In this document: piece after piece, positions 32,516-45,209 of the stretch
How the letters are laid out: each line of letters starts with the position of its first letter
How positions within the stretch are numbered: the stretch's first letter is position 1
Origin: Leptodactylus fallax
Lineage: Eukaryota > Chordata > Amphibia > Anura > Leptodactylidae
Direction: 5' to 3'
NCBI GenBank assembly: GCA_947044405.1
Contig: CAMRHE010000156.1
Coordinates: 4,341,001-4,405,000, forward strand
DNA: 64,000 nt
Program-made: the position numbers and the translations under genes
Notes under the pieces: model-generated
Database searches by the model: none
Seen by the model: only the letters and a program-made list of their open reading frames with translations
Told to the model about the DNA's origin: nothing

Positions 32516-34127
<1,612 letters not shown>

Positions 34128-34129
34128 TA

Positions 34130-34859
34130 TATTTCTATGTACCACTTTGTGTTGTAACTAATAAAGTGTTGGCTGTGTGTTGTGTGGCTGATAATGGTGA
34201 CTCATATGACTGCACTGTCAGGGATCTGACAGCAGGAAATGCTGCTGTGACTCTAGCGTTGTCTGAGAAGGTTGTTGCCAGTGACTGATGAATATGCTGT
34301 GAAACTACAGCCAAACTGTTACTGTGAACTATATCTGTTTCTGAAACTACCTCAAATGAAGTTCCTGGTGATACTGTGTCCTGTGAGTTTCTGTATGATT
34401 ATTCCAGTCACAACACCGTACGAAGTGGGGCACTAGCTCGTCTGAGTCTTGGTTAGTTGGCATAACAATAGGAGCTCCAGCATCTGCAAAAGTTGGAGTA
34501 TTCTTCAGGAATCCTGGGAAGTGAGAGGAAATGAAAATAGCAGGATGTGGCTAGTGTCTGCATCCAGCTCTGGGAGAAGATACCATGATGCACCGCGTAT
34601 AGTCTGACACTGTTCACTGAGAGGAGCCACCGGATACTATGTGACATCACTATCTCATGGTGCAGAGTTTCTTGTGCAAAGTAGACCAAGTTTATCATGG
34701 TGTAAACTTATGAATTTATGACAATTTACTTTGTTTGCCATAAATTCCTGTCATGCACCACATATTTGTCTCCTCGATAAGCGAAAGATGATTTGTGTTT
34801 TTGCATAATTGTTCTTGCATTCATTTTTTTTTTTTACCTCTTTGCATTTGACAGATATC
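34130..34859. other. No gene seen
   Basis: The first 60 bp may continue fragment C of the TTAA family. The rest has several short frames and no recognised terminus or protein similarity. Confidence 0.4.
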
Positions 34860-34929
34860 TCCTATACCAGGGGTAGGCAACCTTTTTTGTTCGGCGTGCC
34901 GATTTCGGGGTGCCGGTCAATAATTGTAA

Positions 34930-35665
34930 GTGTGACGACCCCTGCACATGGTATTATGTCCCATAGCGGTCCCTGCACATGCTATTATGTCCCATAACGG
35001 CCCCTGCACACGGTATTATGTCCCGTAACGGCCCCTGCACATAGTATTATGTCCCATAGTGGCCCCTGCAAACGGTATTATGTCCCATAGCGGATCCTGC
35101 ACATGGTATAATGTTCCATAGTGGTTCCTGTACACGGTATTATGTCCCATAGCAGCCCCTGCACATGGTATTATGTATCATAACGGCCCCTGCACACGGT
35201 ATTATGTGCCATAACGGCCCCTGCACACGGTATTATATGCCATAGTGGCCCCTGCATACAGTATTATGTCCCATAGCAGCCCTTGTACATGGTATTATGT
35301 CCCATAACGGCCCCTGCACACGGTATTATGTCCCATAGCGGTTCCTGTATATGGTATTATGTCCCATAGCAGCCCCGGCACACGGTATTATATCCCATAG
35401 CGGTCCCTGCAAACGGTGTTATGTCTCATAATGGCCCCTGCACACGGTATTATATCCCATAGCAGCCCCTGCATATGGTATTATGTCTCATAGTGGCCCC
35501 TGCACACGGCATTATGTCCCATAGTGGCCCCTGCACACTGTATTATGCCCCATAGTAGCCCCTGCACACGGTAGTATGTCCCATAGTGGCCCCTGTACAT
35601 GGTACTATGTCCCATAGTGGCCCCTGCACACGGTACTATGTCCCATAGTGGCCCCTCCACACAGA
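34930..35665. repeat. 31-bp minisatellite array 3 (longest)
   Basis: About 24 units with consensus GTCCCATAGCGGCCCCTGCA plus CACGGTATTAT, the complement of the unit in arrays 1 and 2. Units differ by one to four substitutions and period is kept. Confidence 0.92.
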
Positions 35666-35715
35666 ATAATATTCTAACTTTTATAATATTCCAATTGTCG
35701 CCACTCACTAGCTAA

Positions 35716-36066
35716 TATTATACTGTGGGGTCTCTTCAGACCCCAGAGTATAATAAGCGGAGGGCCAAGAAAGGTGACAAACATAAAAAACAATGTTAAC
35801 TCACCTTTTCCTCTGCTCCGCAGCCGCTCTGTGCTCTTCGGGCGCTTCTGCCTGTAGTCAGCGACCACTGATTGAGTCTCAGGGGTCACGTCGCGTCATT
35901 ATGCGTAATGACCTCGGACGTGACAGCTGAGGCCCTGTCAGCGGTCACTTACGTCAGACAGAAGCGCCCGAAGAGCACACAGTGGTTGCGGTTCTGCGGG
36001 AAGGTGAGTTAACATTGTTTTTTATGTTGATCACCTCCTCAGGGGCTCCACAGTATAATAATAGCA
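35716..36066. repeat. Palindromic element with hairpin end in hAT element 2
   Basis: The left hairpin TTATACTGTGGGGTCT, loop CTTC, AGACCCCAGAGTATAA (one mismatch) lies at about 35718-35753. The right end (GGGGCTCCACAGTATAATAAT) has lost most of its hairpin. The interior is a long inverted repeat around CAGAAGCGCCCGAAGAGCAC / GTGCTCTTCGGGCGCTTCTG, and TGACGTAA/CGCGTCATTATGCG motifs occur at the centre. Confidence 0.8.
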
Positions 36067-36195
36067 GTTTCGTTTCGGCTGTGTTTGGTCCGATCGAAAC
36101 TGCTGGGTGAGGACTCGGGCTGCCGTGCCAGGGAAATATGCCTCGCGTGCCACTCTTGGCAAGCGTGCCGGGGGTTGCCGACCCCTGTCCTATAC

Positions 36196-36520
36196 CTTAA
36201 GCTTCTGTCCCAAGCATAAGTGGTTGCCTATGTCATTCAGTTCTTGTACTGTACATAAGCAAACAGTAATTTATCAGACACAAGCAATTCCTTTCAGAAT
36301 CTGCAATAACTCCTGAGATATGAGTGATTTTCATCTAATTCTGTAATATTAACCCCTCAGATGCAAGCGATGCCCAACTCCCAAATCGTCAGACATCGTC
36401 AGTTCACTTCCAACTCTGCAATAAACTTTCTGACAAGTTATTGAACTCTAAATATGTAATAAACCCACAGAGTTGAGAAATTTTCTGCCAAGTGTGTGAT
36501 ACACAAGAGAATCTCCTCTA
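36196..36520. other. No gene seen
   Basis: Only short frames. The sequence near 36345-36430 has wording of old repeats (TTAACCCCTCAGATGC), but no complete element can be defined. Confidence 0.4.
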
Positions 36521-36835
36521 AGGCGACATGCACACAGCATGAACGGCACATGGATGACATCCGTGTCCCGCCCGTAAAAAACAAACATGAATAGGACCTA
36601 TGATGAGTTTTGCCACTGACCCCAAAACTACACAGGACCTTGAAAATACACGGGCGTGTATATGAGACCACAGAAATGAATGGGTCAATGTACTAGCCTT
36701 GAAAAACATGGCTAGCACACTGATAGTGCACACTGGGACCCGTCGGGTTTCATTCTGAAAGGACCTGGGGACCCGAGCCGCCAAACCCGAACACAAAATA
36801 AATCTTGAGAGGTTCACCCATCTCTACTAGCTACC
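36521..36835. repeat. MITE fragment(s)
   Basis: The left edge GGCGACATGCACACAGCATG and interior GAATGGGTCAATGTACTAGC are typical of a frog MITE that starts AAGGC-ACATGCACACG. The right end, ACAAAATAAATCTTGAGAGG then TTCACCCATCTCTACT, recurs in inverse orientation near 39312-39345, so it is a separate short repeat. Confidence 0.5.
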
Positions 36836-37482
36836 CAAAGCAGATGTCATTAATCCTTTTTCTTGATTCATTTCCAGTACATTTACCACTTTCTTGTTTG
36901 GTAACATTGTAGCAACTAAAGAAATCGAACCCCTGTGCAGGTTCTTATTACCCATTAAAATGGGCACAAGACCAGCCTAGAATGGACCCATTGCCTCCCT
37001 CCAGAAGCTTATAGCAGTCTTGAAGGTGCCTATAGCCCCCGAGTGTGACCTTACAACGCTTTCTTTGTCACTTCTTGCAGCCCTTCTGACACTACATATA
37101 TATTAACACTATCAAAGAAAAAAGGAAGCAGGACACAAATGAGTTGTGAAATAAACATTGCATCATAATGTTTTATCGTACCTATTTTACAATGCAAATT
37201 TATATGCGAGTGGACAAAGAAGAACAACATGCAAACTTGAAAAACTATTGCATGCAAATATCAGCATGTGAATAACTACTATACGAACACATGTCTTTTA
37301 GAACATCATGCAGAAAGTATTTTGACAAAATGACCACAGGTATATTGGATATATGGTATTGGCTCTAATCATTTGAATGCAGATCATCATTTGATAATGA
37401 AAATTACAGTACATGCTATTCATGACCAGACAAGTTTCCCTTTTCTCAAATCCAAAGCAGCTGACAGACAAGTTTCTCATTT
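36836..37482. other. No gene seen
   Basis: AT-rich. No coding segment or repeat terminus recognised. Confidence 0.4.
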
Positions 37483-37484
37483 TA

Positions 37485-38744
37485 CAGTTGTGCTAAAAAG
37501 TTTACATACCCCGGCAGATTTTTTGGTTTTTTTTTGGCCTTTTTTCAGAGAGTATGAATGTTAACACAAAAACTTTTTCTCCACTCATGGCTAGTGGTTG
37601 GTTGAAGCCATTTATTGTCAAACTTCTGTGTTTTCTCTTTTTAAATCATAATGACAACCAAAAACATCAAAATGACCCTGTTCAAAAGTTCACATATCTC
37701 AATTCTTTATATCGTGTATTGACAGCTTGAAGTCAATGACAACTTGAAGTCTTTTGTGGTACTTGTGGATGAGGCTCTTTATTTTCTCAGATGGTAAAAC
37801 TGCCCATTCTTCTTGGCAAAAAGTCTCCAGTTCCTGTAAATTCCTGGGCTGTCTTGCATGTACTGCACGCTTGAGTGGCTCAATGATATTGAGGTCAGGA
37901 GACTGAGATGGCCACTCCAGAACCTTCACTTTCTTCTGCTGTAGCCAATGACAGGTCGACTTGGCCTTGAGTTTTGGATCGTTGTCATGTTGGAACGTTC
38001 AAGTACGTCCCATGCGCAGCTTCCTGGCTGATGAGTGCAAATTTGCCTCCAGTATTTGCTGATAACGTGCTACATTCATCTTTCCTTCAACTTTGACTAA
38101 GTTTCCTGTGGCTTTGAAGCTCACACATCCCCACATCATCAGTGATCCACCTTCATGCTTTACAGTAGGAATGGTGTTCCTTTCATCATAGGCCTTGTTG
38201 ACACCTCTCCAAATGTAACGTTTATGGTTGTGGCCAAAAAGTTAGATTTTTGTCCCATCTCTCCAAATTACCTTGTTTCAGAAGTTTTGGGTCTCTGTGC
38301 TGTTTGGCGTATTGAAGGCGAGATTCTTTGTGGCATTTGCGCAGTAATGGCTTTCTTCTGGCAACTCGACCATGCAGCCCATTTTTCTTCAAGTGCCTCC
38401 TTATTGTGCATCTTGAAACAGCCACACCGATAGTTTTCAGAGAGTCCTGTATTTCAGCTGATGTTATGCGTGGGTTTTTCTTTGCATCCCGAACAATTTC
38501 CCGGGCAGTTGTGGCCGAAATTTTGGTTGGTCTACCTGACCGTGGTTTGGTTTCTGGGCATGTTATCAGGCCAAAATCACCAGTTTATGTGAACTTTTGA
38601 ACAGGGTCATTTTGATGTTTTGGTTGTCTTTATGATTTAAAAAGAGAAAACACAGAAGTTTTTGTTATCATTCATATTCTCTGAAAAAAGGCCAAAAAAA
38701 AAAAAAAAAATCTGCCGGGATATGTAAATTTTTTAGCACAACTG
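37485..38744 (-). mobile_element. Tc1-like transposon 3, internally deleted
   Basis: TA lies on both sides (37483-37484 and 38745-38746). The ends CAGTTGTGCTAAAAAGTTTA and the complement of TTTTTTAGCACAACTG match, and the inverted repeats are about 210 bp (both end with the GACCCTGTTCAAAAGTTCAC motif on one strand). At 1.26 kb it is shorter than a full Tc1; the missing part is the N-terminal third of the gene. Confidence 0.92.
37699..38570 (-). pseudogene. Tc1 transposase pseudogene 3, N-terminus deleted
   Basis: Reading begins abruptly next to the inverted repeat at about 38570 with PRSGRPTKISATTAREIV, the middle of the DNA-binding region, so the first helix-turn-helix is gone. ITSAEIQDSL, TIRRHLKKNGLHGRVARRKP and KPLLRKCHKE follow. 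After shifts, the C-terminal part gives [20 protein letters not shown], with the DDE Glu, then EEWAVLPSEKIKSLIHKYHK. Stops and shifts near 38220 and 37980 interrupt the catalytic core. Confidence 0.87.
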
Positions 38745-38746
38745 TA

Positions 38747-39638
38747 TGTAATCAAATTATACAAAAAAATTGATAAATGCATGGTCATGTTATTATGCCA
38801 GTGATAATTTGTACACTGTTATTAACTTCTTTCTGCTCTGTGCCATATTAATACATTGCTGAGCGTATAGTTAATGCTCAGTACCATAATCGTATGGCGC
38901 TTGTATGCCGAAGGCATAGGAGCTGTGGCTATGGCATGACTTCCAGGCTGTGGCTGTATTTCACGGCTGGGACCAGGGACTAGCCGCGAGAGTCAGAAAA
39001 TTCTCCTACTTTGGCGGCTTAACCTCTCAGATGCCATAATCAATAATGATCGTGGCATTGGGGTGGTGCAGAGGAACGTCCCCATCCCCCCACACACACA
39101 CTACTACCGGGTCTTTATTTTATTAATCTACTAAAATGGCAGCAAATATCAGTAAGCACATCTTAAAAGTGATGAGAGGAGGAGAAAGCACTGTTTTAGT
39201 TTGAAACGGTTGCCCCAGATTTTTTTTAATGACCTATCCTTAGGATAGACTATAAATATCTGATTGGTGGGGGACCAACAACTAGTTCTATGGAAGCTGA
39301 TCAGGGTTGCTTCTAGAGATGGGCGAACCTCTCAAGATACATTTTGTTTCAGGTGGCTCGGGTCCAAGATTCATTTCTGGTCAAACCACTACTTAAATTG
39401 GCTTAAAACAGTGTATAACACTGTCTGGGCTCCTAGGAACCTATATATCCAATTTCAAACTCTAAAGCAAACATAGTCAAAGTTATGTCAAAGTTAGAGT
39501 AACATGTATGTCTATGGAAAAATGAATAGATAGCAGTGGATGCAAACCCCGAGTTTAACATACACTTTGTTGATTTTATAAATTTTAACATTTAAAACAC
39601 TCTAAAAGGGGGAAAGGTGCTTGCCCGTAGTTTTTAGA
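38747..39638. other. No gene seen; old repeat pieces
   Basis: Part of 38820-39110 has the GC-richer wording of a TTAA-type MITE interior (GATGCCATAATCAATAATGA, then TCGTGGCATTGG). At 39312-39345 lies AGAGATGGGCGAACCTCTCA, the complement of the repeat end near 36815-36835. No coding content. Confidence 0.4.
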
Positions 39639-39639
39639 C

Positions 39640-40195
39640 ATGTATGGCGGTTATATTGCAAAAAAACAATGGTTTTATAGAAAAATTAGCCTGTTTTGAT
39701 GACTTGTAAGTACTATAGGCTTGTTGTTATAGGGAGACAAATTTGTGGCTGTGAGCCTAATTGAAAAGTGATGAAGAATTGGCTTTTTAAAACAAAACCC
39801 AACAAAAAAAATTATCCCTTTATGCGAGCAGAATGCCTCAGGCTAGGTTCACACCTGCGCCTCATCTACGTTCGGGTTTTCCGTCCCTGAATCTGCTTAA
39901 AAAATGCGGAGAGAAAAGTCCTGCAAACAGGAATTTTTTCTCCGCATTTTTCCGCCCTTATCGGCGGAAATCCGGCGGACCCCATTATAGCCTATGGGGT
40001 CTGCGGGTAACCATTTTTTTAAGAGGATTAGGTTTCTGTTCAGAGGGTCCCCAAGCAGACCCCCCCAAACGGAAAGCCGAATGCAGGTGTGAACCTAACA
40101 TCACCAACATTGTGTTGGTATTGGAAGAAGCAATGGGATTGTTTGTTTCATTTTCTTTTTATTATTCCAACTGAGTGGCAAGTTTTACTGGCAAC
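39640..40195. repeat. Dispersed repeat shared with 63145-63340, split by a MITE
   Basis: The wording GGTTATATTGCAAAAAAACA, TGTTTTGATGACTTGTAAGT and TTTGTGGCTGTGAGCCTAAT matches 63148-63255 closely. The match breaks at 39838 and resumes at 40100 (ATCACCAACATTGTGTTGGT against AATGGTGTTGGCATTGA), on either side of the inserted MITE. Confidence 0.7.
39839..40099. repeat. MITE with GGTTCACAC-type ends, second copy
   Basis: Ends are GGCTAGGTTCACACCTGCG and the complement of CGAATGCAGGTGTGAACCTA. The interior includes AATGCGGAGAGAAAAGTCCT and CCATTATAGCCTATGGGGTC. Same family type as 8316-8726, but the interior differs. It is inserted in the repeat at 39640-40195. Confidence 0.8.
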
Positions 40196-40329
40196 TATAA
40201 AGTTTTAAGAAAAATGTCTGGCACACTGTCAGTGTGCCTGTCACTTGAAGAGTGAAGTGATAAAAAATTGACTTAATAAAAAAGCCCTTCATAGGATAAG
40301 GGGCAGAACCAATGAATAATAATTACTGA

Positions 40330-40977
40330 ATTTTAGGAGGGGCGGAACCTGACCACGGTCTGTGATGGTGTGCTGAACCTGCAGCTCTGTCACATAGGAG
40401 CCAAAAAAAACACTCAACAACAGTTCCCAAGCTAAGGAAATGGGAAAAATCGGAAAGGATAAGGGCAGTGACTTCGCTGCCCGACTGCAGCTGGATATGC
40501 AAAAATTTCTACAAATAAAGTAGCCCTCACTCTCGAAACAATGTGGGTAAGATGGCACCGAAGGATGCACTCACAAGACAGAACCCTGAAGACTTGGATC
40601 CTGACAGTGGAGTGGAGGGTGAAAATATGGACTCGACTCCTGTACCCAACTCCAAGAACTTTCTCCGTAAAGCTCTCTCTCAAGCTCTGCAACCAGCTCT
40701 TTCAGACCTAACAGATATAAAGTCTGTACTTATTAACCTCGGGCACAAAGTTGAAGAAAGGGAGGAAGTCTGATCTGACCTGATTCAATTCTCTACTGTT
40801 CTGGCTGCACAGACAGATGTACAGAAGCAGCAGATAGCACAAACAATAATGTTGCTGGAAGATCAGGAAAATCACAGCAGATGGAGAAATCTCAGAATGA
40901 AAGTACTCACTGAGACATTGTCCCCAGAATCGCTTCAGAAAGTGGCAGGTGAGAAGTGTAGCAATTTGCTAGGCAAC
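40330..40977 (+). mobile_element. L1 5' region with ORF1 start
   Basis: A 5'-UTR-like stretch is followed by an ORF1 remnant at 40543-40975. The frame reads MGKMAPKDALTRQNPEDLDP, a region with LRKALSQALQPALSDLTDIK, then, past a TGA near 40770, a coiled coil (TVLAAQTDVQKQQIAQTIML) ending LEDQENHSRWRNLRMK. The last motif is the start of the L1 ORF1 RNA-binding domain (LE--ENRSRR-NLRI). It is cut at a TA by Tc1 element 4; what follows on the right of that element is not obviously L1. Confidence 0.7.
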
Positions 40978-41256
40978 TACATATGCATCTCAATAAATTA
41001 GAATATCATCAAAAAGTTATTTTTTTTTAGCAATTCAATTGAAAAAGTGAAACACATATATTATATTGAGTCATTACAAACAGAGTGAACTTTTTCAAGT
41101 GTTTATTTATGTTAATGTTGATTATTATGGCTTAGAGCCAAGGAAAACCCAAAAGTCATAATATCAGAAAATTAGAATAATTAACCCAAAACAGCTGCAA
41201 AGGCTTCCTAAGCGTTTAAAAAGGTCTCCTAGTCTTGTTCAGTATGCGACACAATC

Positions 41257-41475
41257 ATGGGGAAGACTGCTGACTTTACAGATGTCCAGAAGGCAGTCAT
41301 TGACACACTCCACAAGGAGGGTAAGCCACAAAAGGTCATTGCTAAAGAAGCTGGCTGTTCACAGAGTGCTGTATCAAATCAAATTAATGGAAAGTTGAGT
41401 GGAAGGAAAAAGTGTGGTAGAAAAAGGTGCACAAGCAACTGGAATAACCGCAGCCTTGATAGGATTGTTAAGAAA
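41257..41475 (+). pseudogene. Tc1 transposase 4, N-terminal fragment
   Basis: From the start codon at 41257 the frame reads MGKTADFTDVQKAVIDTLHK and AKEAGCSQSAVSNQINGKLS, a helix-turn-helix typical of this Tc1 group, then GRKKCGRKRC and NRSLDRIVKK. After residue 73 the translation no longer resembles a transposase because the Penelope-like insert begins. The catalytic domain is absent. Confidence 0.85.
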
Positions 41476-42919
41476 AGGCTATATCCAGGACACCACTGAC
41501 CTTCTTAACAAAATGAATGCCTTGGGCCAACTACCTGAGGGTACCATTTTAGCCACCATGGATGTGGAATCCCTGTATACCAACATTCCCCACAAGGATG
41601 GAGTTGCAGCATGTCGGGTACACCTGGAAAAACAAAACTTCCCAACAGAACCAGTAACACAGCACATACAATTCATCCTTAGCCACAACTATTTTACTTT
41701 TGGAGAGGATCTATATCTACAGTGAATGAGAACTTCAATGGGGACCAGATGTGCACCCCAATATGCAAATCTCTTTATGGCAGAACTGGAAGGAGCATAT
41801 TTATCAACATGCACCACCAAACCTATGATTTTCCTTTGTTATATCGATGATATGCTTGTCATATGGACTGCAGGTGAGGAGGCTCTACTTCAATTCCATA
41901 ATGACTTAAATGACTTTCACCCTACCATCAACCTTAATCTTAGCTATTCAGAGAGTGAAATCCACTTTCTGGATACCACAATATACATTAAAAACCACCG
42001 GCTACTCACATCAATATACCACAAACCCACAGACAGAACGGCCTACCTGAGAAACGACAACTTCCATCCCAAGCACACAAGACAATCTATTATTTACAGC
42101 CATGCTATACGATGCAATCGTATTTGCTCCGACAAAGCAGACCTGGACAAGTACCTCCAGGATCTGAGGACGAAATTTCTCTGATTGGAATACAAACCAA
42201 AAATGACGAACAAACAATTAAACAAAGCGGCAGCTATTAACAGAGACAGTCTGCTCACATATAAAGAGATCCAGAATGAAGCCCGAGTGCCCCTAGTTGT
42301 CACCTACAATCCACAGCTGGAGATCCTACAAAGGATTGCCAAGGAGCTCCAACCTGTGCTACATAGGGACAAAAGACTCAAAGACATATTTCCGGTCCCC
42401 CCTCTCCTTTCCTTTCGACAACCACCAAACCTGAGGCGTATTATTGTCCAGAGTGCCCTGAGGGCCGCAACTGAAAATGGCACCTCACCTTGCCTGCAAA
42501 ACAGGTGCATGACCTGCAAGCACATCCACACCGCTGACAGTGTACCTGTCCCATAGTCACAACAGGTGCACAGAATTAGGGGGATATTTTCCTGCAGGTC
42601 TTCCAATGTGGTGTATCTCATAATGTGTGTTCAATGTCCCACCACAGGCTTCTATGTGGGGGAAACAGGGCAGAGACTTAGTCTGCGCATGAACTCACAC
42701 AGATTCACCATTAATAACAGCAGAACAGATCTCCCAGTGGCCGCACATTTCTCCAGAGAAGACCACTCTATTGAAGATTTGCGGGTTGTGGTTTTAATGG
42801 GACATTTTAAGATGCAGAGAGAGACAGAAAAGGAATGGGAATATAAGTCAATGCAAAAATTTCAAACTCTGCAATTTGGACTTAATATTCATGCCAGGTT
42901 CATGTCACACTATGTATGA
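41476..42919 (+). pseudogene. Penelope-like reverse transcriptase with GIY-YIG endonuclease, three in-frame stops
   Basis: One reading frame runs from about 41476 to the natural stop at 42919, with stops only near 41723 (TGA), 42182 (TGA) and 42554 (TAG). RT landmarks: DTTDLLNKMNALG, ATMDVESLYTNIPHKDG, TRCAPQYANLFMAELE, the catalytic YIDDMLVIW, IHFLDTTIYI, TSIYHKPTDRTAYLR. A linker with Cys pairs follows (PCLQNRCMTCKHI), then the GIY-YIG endonuclease: NVVYLIMCVQC, GFYVGETGQRLSLRMNSHR. This order is that of Penelope-like elements with a C-terminal endonuclease (Neptune or Poseidon type). The start and any N-terminal region are missing. No frameshift has occurred. Confidence 0.9.
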
Positions 42920-43323
42920 ACTGTGAGGGTCACAAATCACCACCTGATTGCAAACAGATAACAGCAAGAATTACTGATCACGCCCCACAAGTTTTCCAGA
43001 TTGTTTATTTCTTGACCTGTTGTAAATAACTTCTCTACTTATATTGCATTTTGTTATTCTAAGATCCTTTGAGGATCCATGTCTTGTGTGTGTATAAAGG
43101 GTGATTTCTTCACTCTTCCACTATTATCAAGACCAAAGTCAACGCAATAATGACTTTTGGGTTTTCCTTGGCTGTAAGCCATAATCATCAACATTAACAT
43201 AAATAAACACTTGAAAAAGTTTACTCTGTTTTTAATGACTCAATATAATACATGTTTCAGTTTTTCAATTAAATTACTAAAAAAAAAAATGATGATATTC
43301 TAATTTATTGAGATGCACTTGTA

Positions 43324-43919
43324 AGCAAGGTGATCCACCAAGAGACAGGGGCATAACGATCACAGTCACAGGGAGTGCGACTGCGCCCAGAGGGGTATGG
43401 GGCTCACGGACAGCTGAAGATGGCTGGGGCCCCGGACTACCATGATATTGAAAGCCAGTATCCACACAGTGGTGAAGCATACTAAAGACAGCGGCATTAT
43501 CCCGCTGCTAATTGAAGAGGTTGACCACGCCCACTTATTTCGTATTTCCGGAATGCCCGGTCTCCATACGAGTCTCGGAGCACTGTCTCTACCCTACTCA
43601 GAGGGAGTGGACATAGTGTAGCGGTCAGATACACGATTGCTACATCAACTAGAGTAGCGATACCAAGCTACTCTAAAAATAGAGTTCAATACCTGGCTTA
43701 AGTTCCAATCGTTGGAATCCAAATCTAAAAAAAAGAGGAAACACTCAAAGCAATCTCAGATTTATTATCACGACACTTTTGAACAAAGATGTTATAAAAC
43801 ATCAAAGTAAAGTAAACCTAGTGTGAATACATTCAAAATCATAGACAACAGCGGGATTTGAAGAGAGCAGACAACAAGATGCAAGGATTCAAAAGTGGTC
43901 CCTACAAAGATGATATACA
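43324..43919. other. No gene seen; unassigned
   Basis: Around 43345-43450 the wording (GGGGCATAACGATCACAGTC) recalls a hAT-derived repeat, but no terminus pair is found. 43690-43910 probably belongs to the Penelope fragment that follows. Confidence 0.4.
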
Positions 43920-44740
43920 TAAATAGCTGTCCAAAGATCCACAAAAATGTACAAAAATGAGTGTGGATGTCGAGGAACTGTACTCCTCGATCCACCATGA
44001 GTGGGGATTGAGGGCAGTTGACTTTTTCCTTAGTATGAGGGGATGTCAGTACCGCGCCCACATTGATCTTATCCTTGATCTCTTATGTTTTGTGCTTATA
44101 CACAACTTTTTTACTTTCGATGGTAAGCTTTACCACCAGCTCAGGGGTATAGCAATGGGCTGTTCGTGTGCACAATCTTATGCAAATTTGCTCCTGGGCT
44201 GGTGGGAAGCTACCATCGTTTTTGGAGATCATAAATTAGAGGGGATCAATACAATAGAACTGTGGCATGGTACATTGACAATATTCTGGTCGTCTGGAGA
44301 GGTGATGCAGAAAGCTTTGTATCTTTTGTGAATCAACTCAATGAAAATCCGATTCAATTACGTTTTACGTGTGAACATCATAAAAATAATCTCCTATTCC
44401 TGGATGTGAGAATAACCAAGAGAAATACGGGCAAACTTGAGACAGCGGTCTATAGATAACCTACATCAACTAATTCCCTCCTGAGATGGGAGAGTAATTA
44501 TTCGTTCCCACTGAGGAGGGGAATACTGAAGGTTCAATTCTTGAGGTTAAGAAGGAATTTCTCTAGCCTTAATGAATTTGTAAGACAAGCTAAAGTTTTA
44601 AGAGGGAGGTTTCAAGAGAGGGGATATCCCGATTATATTCTGAGAAGGGCATACAAAGAGGGCCCTGGCTAAGAATAGAGAAGAACTATTGGCAGTAAAA
44701 GCGCCTACGAGTATTGGTAATGAAGTTGTGAGACTCATTA
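43920..44740 (+). pseudogene. Second Penelope-like RT fragment, internally deleted
   Basis: Near 43925 CPKIHKNV, the N-terminal RT motif, is followed at once by SVDVEELYSSIHHEWGLRAV, so the part between is deleted. Then FTFDGKLYHQLRGIAMGCSC and AQSYANLLL are read. After a shift near 44265 the catalytic box reads YIDNILVVWRG (YIDD changed to YIDN), followed by LLFLDVRITKRN, and after a stop KPTSTNSLLRW near 44458 and RRGILKVQFLRLRRN near 44515. The GIY-YIG domain is absent. The sequence is clearly different from the copy at 41476. Confidence 0.82.
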
Positions 44741-44984
44741 CCACATTTGACAATGTGGACAACCAATCCTAGGACGTATATAGTCTATGTGCGGTACGGA
44801 AGTGGTTAAGTCACTAAATTCTGGGAGTTTTTTTAGGCCCTGCCTACTTGCCTGACTGTTGTAGGTGACAGCCGACAACTTGGAGCCAATCCCTTCACTA
44901 AATAAGTGCCACACAGAATAGGACAAGACAAAACAACACAGAAGCAGAGTCAGCAAGCCAAGGGGTCGGTAACAGTCGAGCAAT
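44741..44984. other. No gene seen; short repeat pieces
   Basis: GGACGTATATAGTCTATGTG and GGAAGTGGTTAAG near 44772-44808 recall the TTAA-type MITE ends also seen near 19786-19826. The rest is unassigned. Confidence 0.4.
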
Positions 44985-45191
44985 GCAGTACCAAAAGGAA
45001 ATCCAAGAGAGTAGTCACAGGAGGAGCCCTGGATGCAGTGGTCAAACATGACCGCGGCATCCAAGGGGTTCTGCCATGCTGCCGCTCCCCCCCCCCCCCG
45101 GCACCCCCGCGGCGAGATCGGGGGGGTGCCGATATCTATTTTCTGCAGCCCGGGGTCTTCCCAGTGACCCCAGGCTGCCTGGAGACCCCAC

Positions 45192-45209
45192 TACCTGGTT
45201 GATCCTGCC
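45192..45209 (+). other. 18-nt identity to the 5' end of eukaryotic 18S rRNA (copy A)
   Basis: The string TACCTGGTTGATCCTGCC equals the first bases of 18S rRNA as I remember them. The next bases (GGGATG) do not continue the rRNA. This is not an rRNA gene. The same string is at 56765-56782 in copy B. Confidence 0.75.

Larger units (their letters stand above)
34868..36187. mobile_element. Non-autonomous hAT element 2 with the same cargo
   Basis: The terminal inverted repeats are CAGGGGTAGGCAACC and the complement of GGTTGCCGACCCCTG, different from hAT element 1. An 8-bp duplication TCCTATAC lies at 34860-34867 and 36188-36195. Inside are a 31-bp minisatellite and a palindromic element with hairpin ends, in the opposite order and orientation to hAT element 1. 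No transposase is present. Confidence 0.9.
40980..43321 (+). mobile_element. Tc1-like transposon 4 carrying a Penelope-like element
   Basis: TA lies on both sides (40978-40979 and 43322-43323). The ends share GCATCTCAATAAATTAGAAT, and the inverted repeats extend about 190 bp (TTATGGCTTAGAGCCAAGGA at 41127-41146 against the complement of CCTTGGCTGTAAGCCATAAT). The transposase gene begins at 41257 but stops matching at about 41475. From there to about 43140 the content is a Penelope-like retroelement, followed directly by the right inverted repeat. The transposase C-terminal two thirds are missing. Confidence 0.88.

Noticed and set aside
36107..36316. Plus-strand frame at the end of hAT element 2
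   Set aside because: It spans the hAT terminus and its target duplication, so it cannot be one gene.
45192..45209. 18S rRNA gene fragment
   Set aside because: Only 18 bases match and neither flank continues rRNA. Reported as a curiosity, not as an rRNA gene.
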